From positions 1-64,000 of the forward strand of contig NZ_CATKVU010000001.1 in the NCBI RefSeq assembly GCF_949820605.1: a stretch of DNA of 64,000 nucleotides, written 5' to 3'. Shown in pieces: positions 1 through 7,499 of this stretch. How positions within the stretch are numbered: the first letter of the stretch is position 1; every line of letters starts with the position of its first letter. The translations under genes and the position numbers were made by a program. The notes under the pieces are model-generated. The model saw only the letters and a program-made list of their open reading frames with translations. It was not told the origin of the DNA and did no database searches. Source of the DNA: Segatella copri (lineage in GTDB: Bacteria; Bacteroidota; Bacteroidia; Bacteroidales; Bacteroidaceae).

Positions 1-25
1 AAGCGTCTCCGCGTTTATACCTTGC
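1..25. repeat. IS66 left terminal inverted repeat
   Basis: These 25 bases match the reverse complement of 5295-5319 with one mismatch (T versus G at the sixth base). The outermost GT expected for IS66 lies just outside the window. Confidence 0.9.
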
Positions 26-67
26 ATAATTCAAAAAAAGCAGTAACAGCTGATTAAACTAATGCTG

Positions 68-1648
68 TTACTGCTTTTTCCATCGGTCAGGAAGTAAGTT
101 TCTATATTTTTCCAATGGGGTATTGGGTTGCCATTCTGCAGTCTTTTCTATTACGTCGCATATGTATTCAAACAGATTAATGCCATTCAGCCTGCATGAG
201 ATGGCGATGGAATATAGGATAGCCGCCCGGCTTGCTCCTTCGTGCGAACCAAAGAACATTGAGTTTCTTCTTGATAGTGATATGTACCTCTGGATTCTCT
301 CAATATAGTTGTTATCGAGAGCCGTATCACCTCTTTTGAAGATGTCACAAATGGCATTATATTCATTAAGGGCATAACCGACCGCCTGCGCCAAGGTAGA
401 CTTGGGCAGCAAATCCTTCCTGGAAGATATTTCCTCCAGTTTCTCCAATAAATCCTGTAAAATGTCCGGTGCATATGACTGCCGATAGGCTAGATGGTCT
501 TCAACGGTCCATCCATTTACCCCAACCTTATGTTTTTTGTCTTCTCGATAAAATCTGTTGAGGATATCTACGACTTCCTGAGCATCCTTGTCTTCCTTGC
601 CGCAGTCGATGAAATCTCTCTTGACATGCTGTAGGCAGGCGATTCTCATAATGTCAGGATAAGCATCCGACTCCAGTTTCCGGTAAGGAGCATATGCATC
701 ACTCTGTATGGTACCTTTATAATCAGAGAATACGTTAAGTATGACCTGCTCTGAGCGTGATCCATCCTCATATACGAAGAAGACAAGTCCCAGTTTAGGC
801 GCACTTACAGCCCAGAAGTAGCCTTTCTTCGACCCCTTGTCCGCAGGCTTTGTCTTGGCTAACAGTACTTTATGGTATGTCTCGTCCGCCGAGACATAAT
901 CCTGCTGCAACACTACTTGGCAGATAGCCTTATAGAAGTTTTCCAGTACATCGGCACTTCTGGCAATCAGCTTGTTTGCCGTGGTTTTCCTTAACGTAAA
1001 CCCATTGTCGGCAAAGTATTTGATGATTCGCTCTACCGGCATGGAATAGATGTATCGCATCTGCAGGAGTCCTGCTGCAAAGGAAGGTGAATAGGAAGAA
1101 TTCAACAACAGAGCCGGCGGAGTTTTCCCCGGATACATGATACTTCTATCAGTATAAGTGTTGATGTGATACACGGTCTTGATGAATTTGATGGGTTCCA
1201 TGCTGTAACGTATACAGGTACGAGTTCCGAAGAGACGCAACGTCTTCAAAAGCCCTGCATCCATGACTGGATCTATCGTAACATGCACCTCTTTCATCTC
1301 GTAATGCATGTCACGCTTGGCACCGTTGTTTTTGCGTGCCTTTCTCTTTTCGGCCTGCTCTGTTTTCTTCTTGTCAAATTCCTCCTGCGTCATCGAGGCT
1401 TGTGGATTCTTTTCCTGACGTTCGGACTTCTTGCCTGAAACGAGCTTGCCGAGTGCCTTGTTCTGACGATTCGCTTTGTCAATGGCGATTCCTTTCTGGA
1501 CGAGTAGTTCTTCTAATGACTTTATACGTTCAATGAGTTCGTTGACCTGTGCAGTCAACGAACTCACCGTAGCATTAGCTTGCTGAAGCTGTTCGTTTGC
1601 AAGCTGAAGCTGTTCCTTCAAAAGTACTATAATTTCGTCCTTTTTCAT
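68..1648 (-). CDS. tnpC: IS66 family transposase TnpC
   Basis: 526 residues, the usual length for IS66 TnpC, which carries out strand cleavage and transfer at the IS ends. The N-terminus (about residues 1-65) is a leucine/glutamine-rich coiled coil. A basic linker, a Zn-finger-like stretch and the DDE core follow: YVSADETYHK near residue 250, then TIQSDAYAPYRKL and CLQHVKRDF, and finally LDNNYIERIQRYISLSRRNSMFFGS near the C-terminus, the classic IS66 end motif. The ATG at 1648 is chosen because it opens the coiled coil and is preceded by an AT-rich gap after tnpB. The gene looks intact although tnpB upstream is disrupted. Confidence 0.95.
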   Translation of the reverse strand: MKKDEIIVLLKEQLQLANEQLQQANATVSSLTAQVNELIERIKSLEELLVQKGIAIDKANRQNKALGKLVSGKKSERQEKNPQASMTQEEFDKKKTEQAEKRKARKNNGAKRDMHYEMKEVHVTIDPVMDAGLLKTLRLFGTRTCIRYSMEPIKFIKTVYHINTYTDRSIMYPGKTPPALLLNSSYSPSFAAGLLQMRYIYSMPVERIIKYFADNGFTLRKTTANKLIARSADVLENFYKAICQVVLQQDYVSADETYHKVLLAKTKPADKGSKKGYFWAVSAPKLGLVFFVYEDGSRSEQVILNVFSDYKGTIQSDAYAPYRKLESDAYPDIMRIACLQHVKRDFIDCGKEDKDAQEVVDILNRFYREDKKHKVGVNGWTVEDHLAYRQSYAPDILQDLLEKLEEISSRKDLLPKSTLAQAVGYALNEYNAICDIFKRGDTALDNNYIERIQRYISLSRRNSMFFGSHEGASRAAILYSIAISCRLNGINLFEYICDVIEKTAEWQPNTPLEKYRNLLPDRWKKQ

Positions 1649-1749
1649 AGTGCAAAGGTACGAAAAAATATCGAGACATGCAAGGATTTTCAGATATTTA
1701 TTTTTACTATCTTACTGATATACAACCTATTAAACACAACCTTACACAC

Positions 1750-1925
1750 CTACAGATTAAGCCGTTTTCGATATCTCATACTTTTCAGGCAAATTCCGCT
1801 CATGATGGCAGATAGCGTCTTGTAAGGCATTTTGCATTGTTTGCTTTGGGAATCAAAGAATGGCAATTCAAAGGTTCCTCGCTCCAGTCGCTTCTGGTAC
1901 AGCAGGAAACCGTCGCCATCCCATT
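1750..1925 (-). pseudogene. tnpB: IS66 tnpB, 3' fragment
   Basis: This fragment encodes the C-terminal half of IS66 TnpB (accessory Orf2), recognisable from K-WDGDGFLLYQKRLERG and the following TFELPFF stretch to the stop at 1750. Its 5' half lies 2.75 kb away at 4673-4842. Joining the halves restores the family sequence ...VKML-KWDGDGF..., so the break falls between the Leu and Lys codons and was caused by the DNA at 1926-4672. The intact protein would be about 115 residues. Confidence 0.85.
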
Positions 1926-2178
1926 TGATTCCTAAGACATAGCCAAATTTTTGAGCAATTTTTTGTGTTAATAAATATAAAAGAGGCGTTTTGAAGCATA
2001 CAGGCACTAAAATATCGGTAGCAGAAATGGTCAAAAATGATTTTTCTGTTACAAATCAACACGGAACTCGTTCTTTTAATAGCGTGTGGCTAGATTCCTA
2101 ATTAGTTATCCGTGTTTGTGTCTTTACAAGACTCTAAATGGCAGTAGCACAGACTGCTATAGTTCACTTGTTTCGGAC
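1926..2178. other. Non-coding part of the insertion inside IS66 tnpB
   Basis: 253 bp lie between the tnpB 3' fragment and the first IS110 transposase stop. I see no convincing gene. There is a small hairpin (GCAGT/ACTGC at 2141-2157) next to one copy of the ATAGTTCAC motif (2159-2167) that also brackets the two IS110 genes. This may be IS110 3' flank or older insertion debris. Confidence 0.5.
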
Positions 2179-3204
2179 TTATGATATTGCAAGTTTTTCA
2201 TTGCTGCTCTTTGAATCCAACGGTTCCCATTTTCTGTTCTGCTTACCTATGGCGAACATTCTGAGAACAAGTTTGAACTTAACGGCATTCAATGCCTTGC
2301 GTTTAGTGTCTGAATCTTGCTTACCTCCTAATTTACGGTTATAAAATGATTGTAACTCTGCATCATATTGTACAGCAACTGTGGCCGCCATGGATAGATC
2401 CGCTTTCGCCTGACCATCACAGCGTGCTGAAGGTCGGGGACGCCATCTCACACTGGTGCCTGAAGTGTGGGAGTGCGGTGCCACGCCGACATAACTGGCA
2501 TATTGCCTTGCTGTTTCAAATGCGGTAAAGTTTCGGGTAATGACAATGACATTTATGGCATTGACGAAGCCGACTCCTGGTATTGTCAGAAGATTCTTGT
2601 AAGTAGCCAAAAGGCTATCGTCTGTAGCCAGCAACTTCTGCTCTTCCAACTCGATGTTATCAATGTCACGGCTGAATTTCTTGATGTAGCCATCATATAA
2701 CTGGGCATCTTCCTTTGTGGTGCACAGCTGTCTTCTGTTCATGAAGCATGTACGCTGTTCCACCAGGAACTTACGCTCATTCATCAGTGCCTTGAGTCTC
2801 TGCATGGTCTTGTCAGGCATTTTATAAGGCTTGACACATTCGGTACCATTATAGCGATAGAGAAAGTCTGCAATCTTGGCAGAGTCAATCTTGTCGCTCT
2901 TGTCCTTGGGTTCCATGGGATAATGCTTTACCACATGGGTGGAGAGCATGCAGAACTGATAGTTCCTGGCATTAAGAAACTTCTCCAGTTCCATGGAATA
3001 GCTGCCGGTGAACTCCATTCCAAAGAGACAGTTCGAGAGAACCACATGATTCTTCTTGAGCCATGTGCACATTTCGCCAAATCCCTTGCGGGAATTGTTG
3101 AATACATCGTGAGAAAAGTCCTTAATTGGGGCTTCTTCACAGAAAATTGATACGTCAATGACATTTTTTGAGATGTCGATGCCGATAAATGATTTATTTT
3201 TCAT
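2179..3204 (-). CDS. IS110 family transposase (copy 1)
   Basis: 341 residues from the ATG at 3204 (MKNKSFIGID). The N-terminal RuvC-like DEDD half opens with FIGIDISKNVIDVSIF and contains DKSDKIDSAKIADF near residue 105. The C-terminal half is Transposase_20-like, with LLTIPGVGFVNAINVI near residue 205 and the KADLSMAA region carrying the catalytic-serine domain. IS110 enzymes are recombinases guided by a bridge RNA and leave no classical inverted repeats. An upstream in-frame start adds five residues but lacks the family's start. The gene is paralogous to 3492-4517, and both sit in the same orientation inside IS66 tnpB. Confidence 0.92.
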   Translation of the reverse strand: MKNKSFIGIDISKNVIDVSIFCEEAPIKDFSHDVFNNSRKGFGEMCTWLKKNHVVLSNCLFGMEFTGSYSMELEKFLNARNYQFCMLSTHVVKHYPMEPKDKSDKIDSAKIADFLYRYNGTECVKPYKMPDKTMQRLKALMNERKFLVEQRTCFMNRRQLCTTKEDAQLYDGYIKKFSRDIDNIELEEQKLLATDDSLLATYKNLLTIPGVGFVNAINVIVITRNFTAFETARQYASYVGVAPHSHTSGTSVRWRPRPSARCDGQAKADLSMAATVAVQYDAELQSFYNRKLGGKQDSDTKRKALNAVKFKLVLRMFAIGKQNRKWEPLDSKSSNEKLAIS

Positions 3205-3420
3205 ACCTTTGTACCGCATTTTGCAGGAAGGAGCTCTCTATGTCAGGGTAAGCCACATCTTTTAAAAGCTTCCACGGCTAATTCCCTAAACGGCACTTGA
3301 CCTGGCATTTCAGGCTGGGGAGACTAGATCAGGGAAAGGTCTTTGTCTAAGACAAAATAGTTCACTACCCCCGTCCGGAGTTCCTTCCATTTCAGATGCT
3401 CCGGCAAAGGTAGTGAAAAA
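3205..3420 (-). ncRNA. Candidate IS110 bridge RNA region
   Basis: About 215 nt of non-coding DNA lie directly upstream of the IS110 copy-1 start, where IS110-group elements encode their bridge RNA. Several nested pairings are visible: TTCACTACC/GGTAGTGAA (3361-3369 with 3409-3417) enclosing CCGGAG/CTCCGG (3375-3380 with 3399-3404), TTTGTC/GACAAA (3343-3356), and TTCCCT/AGGGAA (3282-3287 with 3331-3336) enclosing CCTG/CAGG (3301-3314). A 5' stem-loop followed by two internal-loop hairpins fits the known bridge-RNA plan. Its transcript ends and guide loops are not proven here. Confidence 0.5.
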
Positions 3421-3491
3421 AACGCAGACAAAAGACTTAGTCGGGAAATAGTTATGCTCTAAGAAGTGCGATAGTTCACTTTTGCTGCATT

Positions 3492-4517
3492 TTAGTTCTT
3501 ATATGCATCTGTCTCCACATATGGTGTTCCACGCTTTATCACGGCAAACATACGAAGGACTAGCTTGAACTTGATGGCATTGAGTACGATGCCACCGCAT
3601 TTTTCCTTTCTCTTGCGTATCCAATAGTCTCTTATTGAAGGATTGTTCCTTATGGCGGAAAGGACAGCTATGGATAAGTCTGCCTTGGCTTCAGAAAAGC
3701 CTTTCTTGGAAACACCCGTTTTCTTTCTTACTGAGGTACCAGATTCCTTTTTAAAAGGGGCTATTCCTATGTAACAGGCATATTTGCGAGGATTGCTGAT
3801 TGCAGTGAAATTTTCCGTCAATACAATGGTTTCCAACGCTATGATGCGACCAATGCCAGGAATGGAGGTCAGCAGATTGTAATTCTTTCTGATGCTTGTA
3901 TCTTCATTCATGTAGCTGTCAATCTCCTTGTCTATTGCTTTCTGGTTTTCCTGCATGTTCTTCAGCAGGAGTTTCTTGCGTTCAACGGATAAGTCTGTGT
4001 CGTATGCGCAGATATCATGAAGCTGTTGCTTGTAAAGAACAGACTGTTTGGTGTTCTGCTTACGCTCAGCCAGCAATCTCTTCAACTTGAAATAGACAGA
4101 TGAAGGAAGTTTGGAGGGATTGCGAAGAATCTTCTTGTGGTTCTGCTCACAATAGATTGCTATTCTGAAAGCATCCAGTTCATCAGTCTTGATACGGTCT
4201 AGAGAGCGCTGGTCATCATCCAAGTCTGGCTCGAAGCGATGCATTTTGCGAGGTTCCACCATACCATAGATATATTCTTTGGATTCCAGCCATAATCTGA
4301 AGTTTTGATTATAAAGTCCAGTATATTCCATACAGAACAAAAAGGTAGCAAAGTCTTTTCCTACCTTTGCAACCCAGGAGCCAATCTTTTTGAATCCAGC
4401 ATCATCATTGCTCACCTGAATATGGGCATTCTTCCAATCGATGGCTTCACCATCATAATAAGCAAGGTCGAGAGTCTTCTTGGAGACATCTACGCCAAAA
4501 TACAGTTCTTTATCCAT
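3492..4517 (-). CDS. IS110 family transposase (copy 2)
   Basis: 341 residues with the same architecture as 2179-3204. The DEDD N-terminus is YFGVDVSKKTLDLAYYD, with DRIKTDELDAFRIA near residue 105. The C-terminal Transposase_20 half has LLTSIPGIGRIIALE and ends NAIKFKLVLRMFAV, which aligns with NAVKFKLVLRMFAI in copy 1. The two copies are clearly paralogous but diverged, so they are two different IS110 elements and not a recent tandem duplication. Only about 100 nt lie between its start and the ATAGTTCAC motif, so less room is left for an upstream bridge RNA than in copy 1. Confidence 0.92.
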   Translation of the reverse strand: MDKELYFGVDVSKKTLDLAYYDGEAIDWKNAHIQVSNDDAGFKKIGSWVAKVGKDFATFLFCMEYTGLYNQNFRLWLESKEYIYGMVEPRKMHRFEPDLDDDQRSLDRIKTDELDAFRIAIYCEQNHKKILRNPSKLPSSVYFKLKRLLAERKQNTKQSVLYKQQLHDICAYDTDLSVERKKLLLKNMQENQKAIDKEIDSYMNEDTSIRKNYNLLTSIPGIGRIIALETIVLTENFTAISNPRKYACYIGIAPFKKESGTSVRKKTGVSKKGFSEAKADLSIAVLSAIRNNPSIRDYWIRKRKEKCGGIVLNAIKFKLVLRMFAVIKRGTPYVETDAYKN

Positions 4518-4672
4518 ATTATTAACATTTTAATATTAAATGGATACAAGAAAACATTTGGCTTGGCGAAGGACTGAGTCAAATGATAGTGATATTCTAG
4601 AGCATTTTATAGTTCACCTTAACACCCGTTAACCAATTCGTTTAAACTTGTTTCCGAGTGCAAAGGTAAAAG

Positions 4673-4842
4673 AGCATTTTTACCTGCTGGCGGTTCTTTG
4701 AGAAGAAGATGAAGACGGCACCACCGAGTGGCGGCAGCTCCATCTCCGTCCTCACAATCTGGTACAGGCCATTTATGCCCATGTTCATTCGGACATATCG
4801 CTGGCAGACGTAATACTGGGTATTTTCGTTTAGTCCAAACAT
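4673..4842 (-). pseudogene. tnpB: IS66 tnpB, 5' fragment
   Basis: From the ATG at 4842 this encodes MFGLNENTQYYVCQRYV...MELPPLGGAVFIFFSKNRQQVKML, the N-terminal half of IS66 TnpB, up to the point where the inserted DNA begins (about 4672). Beyond that the frame runs into unrelated residues and stops near 4645. Its start overlaps the 3' end of tnpA (4830) by 13 bp, the coupling usual in IS66. The 3' half is at 1750-1925. Confidence 0.88.
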
Positions 4843-5240
4843 AGCATATCCTCCTTTTCATAAAGTTTCATCAGATGCATGACAGATTTGGCGCTACCTT
4901 TCTTGATGGTGACTATCGTTCCATTTGGGAAGGTTAGGGTTATGCCAAAAAGATAGTTCTCTGGACAGACGGGTTCGGATGGCATTTCCATGGGAAGGAA
5001 CATCATCCCAGTGTCCTTGGCTATTGCCTCGGAACATTCCTTACGGGCTTCGGCCTGAAGCAGACGGATCTGCTGTTTGGCTAACCTAACGGAATAACCT
5101 TTCTCTGACATCCATCTATGCATCGAGCGATGGTTTACATGCCGTTCCTTTAAAAAAGGAATCAAACTGGCTTTTGGATTATGATTCAAATGAATCTGGA
5201 AGGCATTCCATGCCCTCTCATAACGTTCTGTTGCTCTCAT
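4830..5240 (-). CDS. tnpA: IS66 accessory protein TnpA
   Basis: 136 residues from the ATG at 5240 (MRATERYERAW). IS66 Orf1/TnpA is a small DNA-binding accessory protein. A helix-turn-helix-like segment (ERHVNHRSMHRWMSEKGYS) covers residues 35-55. The C-terminal half ends LTFPNGTIVTIKKGSAKSVMHLMKLYE, a typical Orf1 tail. A TTG start 30 bp upstream is possible but less likely. The gene ends 13 bp inside tnpB, consistent with coupled translation. Confidence 0.85.
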   Translation of the reverse strand: MRATERYERAWNAFQIHLNHNPKASLIPFLKERHVNHRSMHRWMSEKGYSVRLAKQQIRLLQAEARKECSEAIAKDTGMMFLPMEMPSEPVCPENYLFGITLTFPNGTIVTIKKGSAKSVMHLMKLYEKEDMLCLD

Positions 5241-5294
5241 AATTTCATTGCTTTTAAAATTATGGTGCAAAGGTAAGAACTTTTACGATAAAGG

Positions 5295-5321
5295 GCAAGG
5301 TATAAACGCGGAGCCGCTTAC
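5295..5321. repeat. IS66 right terminal inverted repeat
   Basis: Read in reverse complement this begins GTAAGCGGCTCCGCGTTTAT and matches the left end at 1-25 with one mismatch. A diverged solo copy of the same end occurs at 48103-48129. Confidence 0.9.
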
Positions 5322-5644
5322 AAAGAAGAGTTGTGAAATAACTTTGTTTACGACAATCTATATTATATATATGTCGCAATCTAATTCAAAATTTTATTTT
5401 TACTTATAATTTTGTCGCATCTATTTTCTAATCGGATACCATGTTTTTTACGCTCAGAACTCAAATTACCCTATTGATTTTCAATTAGTTATAGAATGAC
5501 TTCCTGCTTTTTGAACTCATTGTTTCTAGATTTTATAATTTTGTCTTGTCTTTTAGAGGTTAAAAAAATGTAATTTACGACTCTTTTAAGAGGATTGTCG
5601 CAGAAATTATGTATTTTTGTGCCCAAAATTAAAATCATACAGCC
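5322..5644 (+). promoter_or_regulatory. RepB upstream region with TGTCGCA boxes and -7 element
   Basis: 323 bp without a gene. The heptamer TGTCGCA occurs at 5372-5378, 5413-5419 and 5596-5602, and a related inverted box CGACAATC at 5351-5358. TATTTTTG at 5612-5619 is a Bacteroidales -7 element about 25 bp before the repB ATG; I do not see a good -33. The box at 5596-5602 lies just upstream of the -7, so it could be a Rep autoregulatory site. That role is inference. Confidence 0.45.
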
Positions 5645-6910
5645 ATGGCTAAAGCGAAGAAAAAGGAAGAAATTGAGGAGGTCGTTGCAGAGGTAATACC
5701 TTCTGGCGATGAAGGAGGCAAGATTGCTAAGAAGAAATCTGGGCGTCCTAAGAAAGTTGATGGATTGATTCTGGCAGAAAATCCACACTATTTTATTTCT
5801 CAGCCAAACGATGTTACTCAGGCAATCAGCAATCTTTCTGCAGTTGAGAGAAATTGTTGGTTGCAGATTCTTCGTGGTATACAGAAAAACAAGGATCTTC
5901 CAGATGGACATCCAGAGAAGTATCAGCTTACCCTGACTCGTAGCCAGCTGCTTGAATGTGTATCCGGGCATAGCTCAAACTTGGATTATGCCTTCAATGC
6001 ATTAAAGAACATTACTGATTCAAAGAAGGTCTTTCATTCCAAAGACGGTCACCGCATTTATGCTGGTTTATTGTCGTATGTGGATGAGCATCCTGATCAA
6101 GAGACCTACACTGTGGGTATTACTCCAGTACTCCTCCCCTACTTCACCAACCTCTCATCTGAATTTACTGTCTTTGACATGTATATTGAGATGAGCTTCA
6201 AGAGTGTGTACTCACAACGCTTCTATGAATTCTGCTGTCAGTATCGCAACAAGGAAGACAAGATCTTCTTCATGACCGTTCATGATATCAAGAAGATGTT
6301 CAACCTTCTAGAAATTAAGGATGAAAAGGGCAACATTATCCAGAAAGAACAGTATAAAAACGGTTCTGATTTCAAGAAACGAGTGCTTGACAAGGCTAAG
6401 AACGACATCAGGAAACTCTACGAAAAGGGACTTTGTGACGTTTGTTTTGATTATAAGGTTAAGAGCAAGAACTCCAGAGGTGCTGTTACTGCCTACTATT
6501 TTATCATAGAAACAAATGGTAATACTGCAAGACTTGGTGCAAAGAAGCCGGTTACACCAACACAGATTAAGATTCTGTCAGAAGGTTATGGTGCAAAACT
6601 GACCAAGATCATCACCCAGATCAACACCTTCCTTCGTGCGCATTTCAGAGTTGAGCAGTCCAGCTATTATATCACTGCCATCAGCAAATCTGTTTCTACA
6701 GTTGACTCGCAGTCAGAAAGAATTGAAATTCTAGAGAAAATTGCCAAGCAGCTGAAGAAAATAGCCTTGAGATATAGTAAAGATGATTTTGATACTAACG
6801 AGAGAAAAATCTGTGGTTCAGTATGCAAGATGCTCTATGAAGATTATGGAGTTCCGTATATGAATGGAAAGCCAGGTAAGGGAGTACAAGGTAGATTGTT
6901 TGACGATTAA
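5645..6910 (+). CDS. repB: RepB/Rep_3 family plasmid replication initiator
   Basis: 421 residues. After a basic tail (AKAKKKEE... KKKSGRPKK, residues 1-38) comes a Rep_3 (initiator replication protein) body: LSAVERNCWLQILRGIQKN near residue 68, then FTVFDMYIEMSFKSVYSQRFYEFCCQYRN and FKKRVLDKAKNDIRKLYEKG, the paired winged-helix segments that bind iterons in this superfamily. It would start replication at a nearby origin. The basic, GRPKK-containing N-terminus could contact AT-rich DNA. A possible operon partner follows 11 bp downstream, and parA lies 3.4 kb away beyond a repeat-rich region, so this looks like a plasmid or chromid replication block. Confidence 0.85.
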   Translation: MAKAKKKEEIEEVVAEVIPSGDEGGKIAKKKSGRPKKVDGLILAENPHYFISQPNDVTQAISNLSAVERNCWLQILRGIQKNKDLPDGHPEKYQLTLTRSQLLECVSGHSSNLDYAFNALKNITDSKKVFHSKDGHRIYAGLLSYVDEHPDQETYTVGITPVLLPYFTNLSSEFTVFDMYIEMSFKSVYSQRFYEFCCQYRNKEDKIFFMTVHDIKKMFNLLEIKDEKGNIIQKEQYKNGSDFKKRVLDKAKNDIRKLYEKGLCDVCFDYKVKSKNSRGAVTAYYFIIETNGNTARLGAKKPVTPTQIKILSEGYGAKLTKIITQINTFLRAHFRVEQSSYYITAISKSVSTVDSQSERIEILEKIAKQLKKIALRYSKDDFDTNERKICGSVCKMLYEDYGVPYMNGKPGKGVQGRLFDD

Positions 6911-6921
6911 TACATAAAATT

Positions 6922-7413
6922 ATGGTGAAAATAATATCTAGTTTCAATTCATCTATTCCATCTGTGCGCAAAGTGAAGAATTGGTTGCAAACTGACCCAC
7001 ATCACATTTGGCATGGTAGAGATAGGTTGGTTGTATTCTTCATCCTGGCTGGCGATGAAGCTGCCACTGCATTCATTCCACTAGAAGAAGTTGACTTCTC
7101 GGAACAGGATGAAGGCCTGAGAATGATTTTAGAATCTACTCATCATGAGGAAATGGAGAAAAGGAATTATTATCAGCAAGTGTATTTCAAGCTCAATGCT
7201 CATCTCGATGCTCTGGATGACCTGAATATTCAGCTTACCTCTACTTCTAAAGATGAGGATTTAGACTATTATAATCAAATTGCTGATAGCATCCATGAGC
7301 AGCATGAGAAGTTGATGAATTTTATCAATGATGTTTTTGTATGGAGAGACAGGAAGAATATGGGGGCCTATCTTGGTGAGATCCCATCTGTTGAAATCTC
7401 TGAGGAAGAATAG
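6922..7413 (+). CDS. Hypothetical protein in the rep operon
   Basis: 163 residues, starting 11 bp after repB and ending just before a hairpin terminator, so almost certainly co-transcribed with repB. No family was recognised. The N-terminus (VRKVKNWLQTDPHHIWHGRDRLVVFFILAGDEAATAFIPLEEVDF) looks like a compact alpha/beta domain. The middle (about residues 75-140) is acidic and helical and could be a coiled coil. The context suggests a role in plasmid replication or copy control, but the sequence itself does not show one. Confidence 0.75.
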   Translation: MVKIISSFNSSIPSVRKVKNWLQTDPHHIWHGRDRLVVFFILAGDEAATAFIPLEEVDFSEQDEGLRMILESTHHEEMEKRNYYQQVYFKLNAHLDALDDLNIQLTSTSKDEDLDYYNQIADSIHEQHEKLMNFINDVFVWRDRKNMGAYLGEIPSVEISEEE

Positions 7414-7421
7414 TATATACG

Positions 7422-7450
7422 GGGCATGTCTTCAGCAAGGCATGCCCTTT
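7422..7450 (+). terminator. Terminator after the rep operon
   Basis: GGGCATG (7422-7428) pairs with CATGCCC (7441-7447) across a 12-nt loop, followed by TTTCTC. It lies 9 bp after the stop of the 163-residue gene. Confidence 0.65.
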
Positions 7451-7499
7451 CTCGTTGTATTTTGTCCTCTCCCCTTCCCTATTCTGTAACATATTTCCG

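Larger units (their letters stand above)
2159..4617. repeat. ATAGTTCAC motif, four direct copies bracketing the two IS110 genes
   Basis: The nonamer ATAGTTCAC occurs at 2159-2167, 3357-3365, 3471-3479 and 4609-4617, always in the same orientation. One copy lies on each side of each transposase, with intervals of about 1.2 kb and 1.14 kb that match IS110 element sizes. The copies may mark the element ends or cores; exact IS110 boundaries are otherwise not visible. Confidence 0.55.
1..5321 (-). mobile_element. IS66-family element, interrupted by two IS110 elements (left tip cut by window edge)
   Basis: Matching terminal inverted repeats lie at 1-25 and 5295-5321. Between them, on the minus strand, come tnpA (4830-5240), a split tnpB (4673-4842 and 1750-1925) and tnpC (68-1648), the usual IS66 order. 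The right tip reads GTAAGCGGCTCCGCG in reverse complement; the left tip lacks its first two bases because the window starts there. The 8 bp outside the right end (5322-5329) would be the target duplication, but its partner is outside the window. About 2.75 kb (1926-4672) is foreign and separates the two tnpB halves, so the element is probably not autonomous. Confidence 0.9.

Noticed and set aside
1166..1536. Plus-strand frames within the IS66 transposase region
   Set aside because: They are antisense shadows of tnpC, whose minus-strand frame has IS66 motifs throughout.
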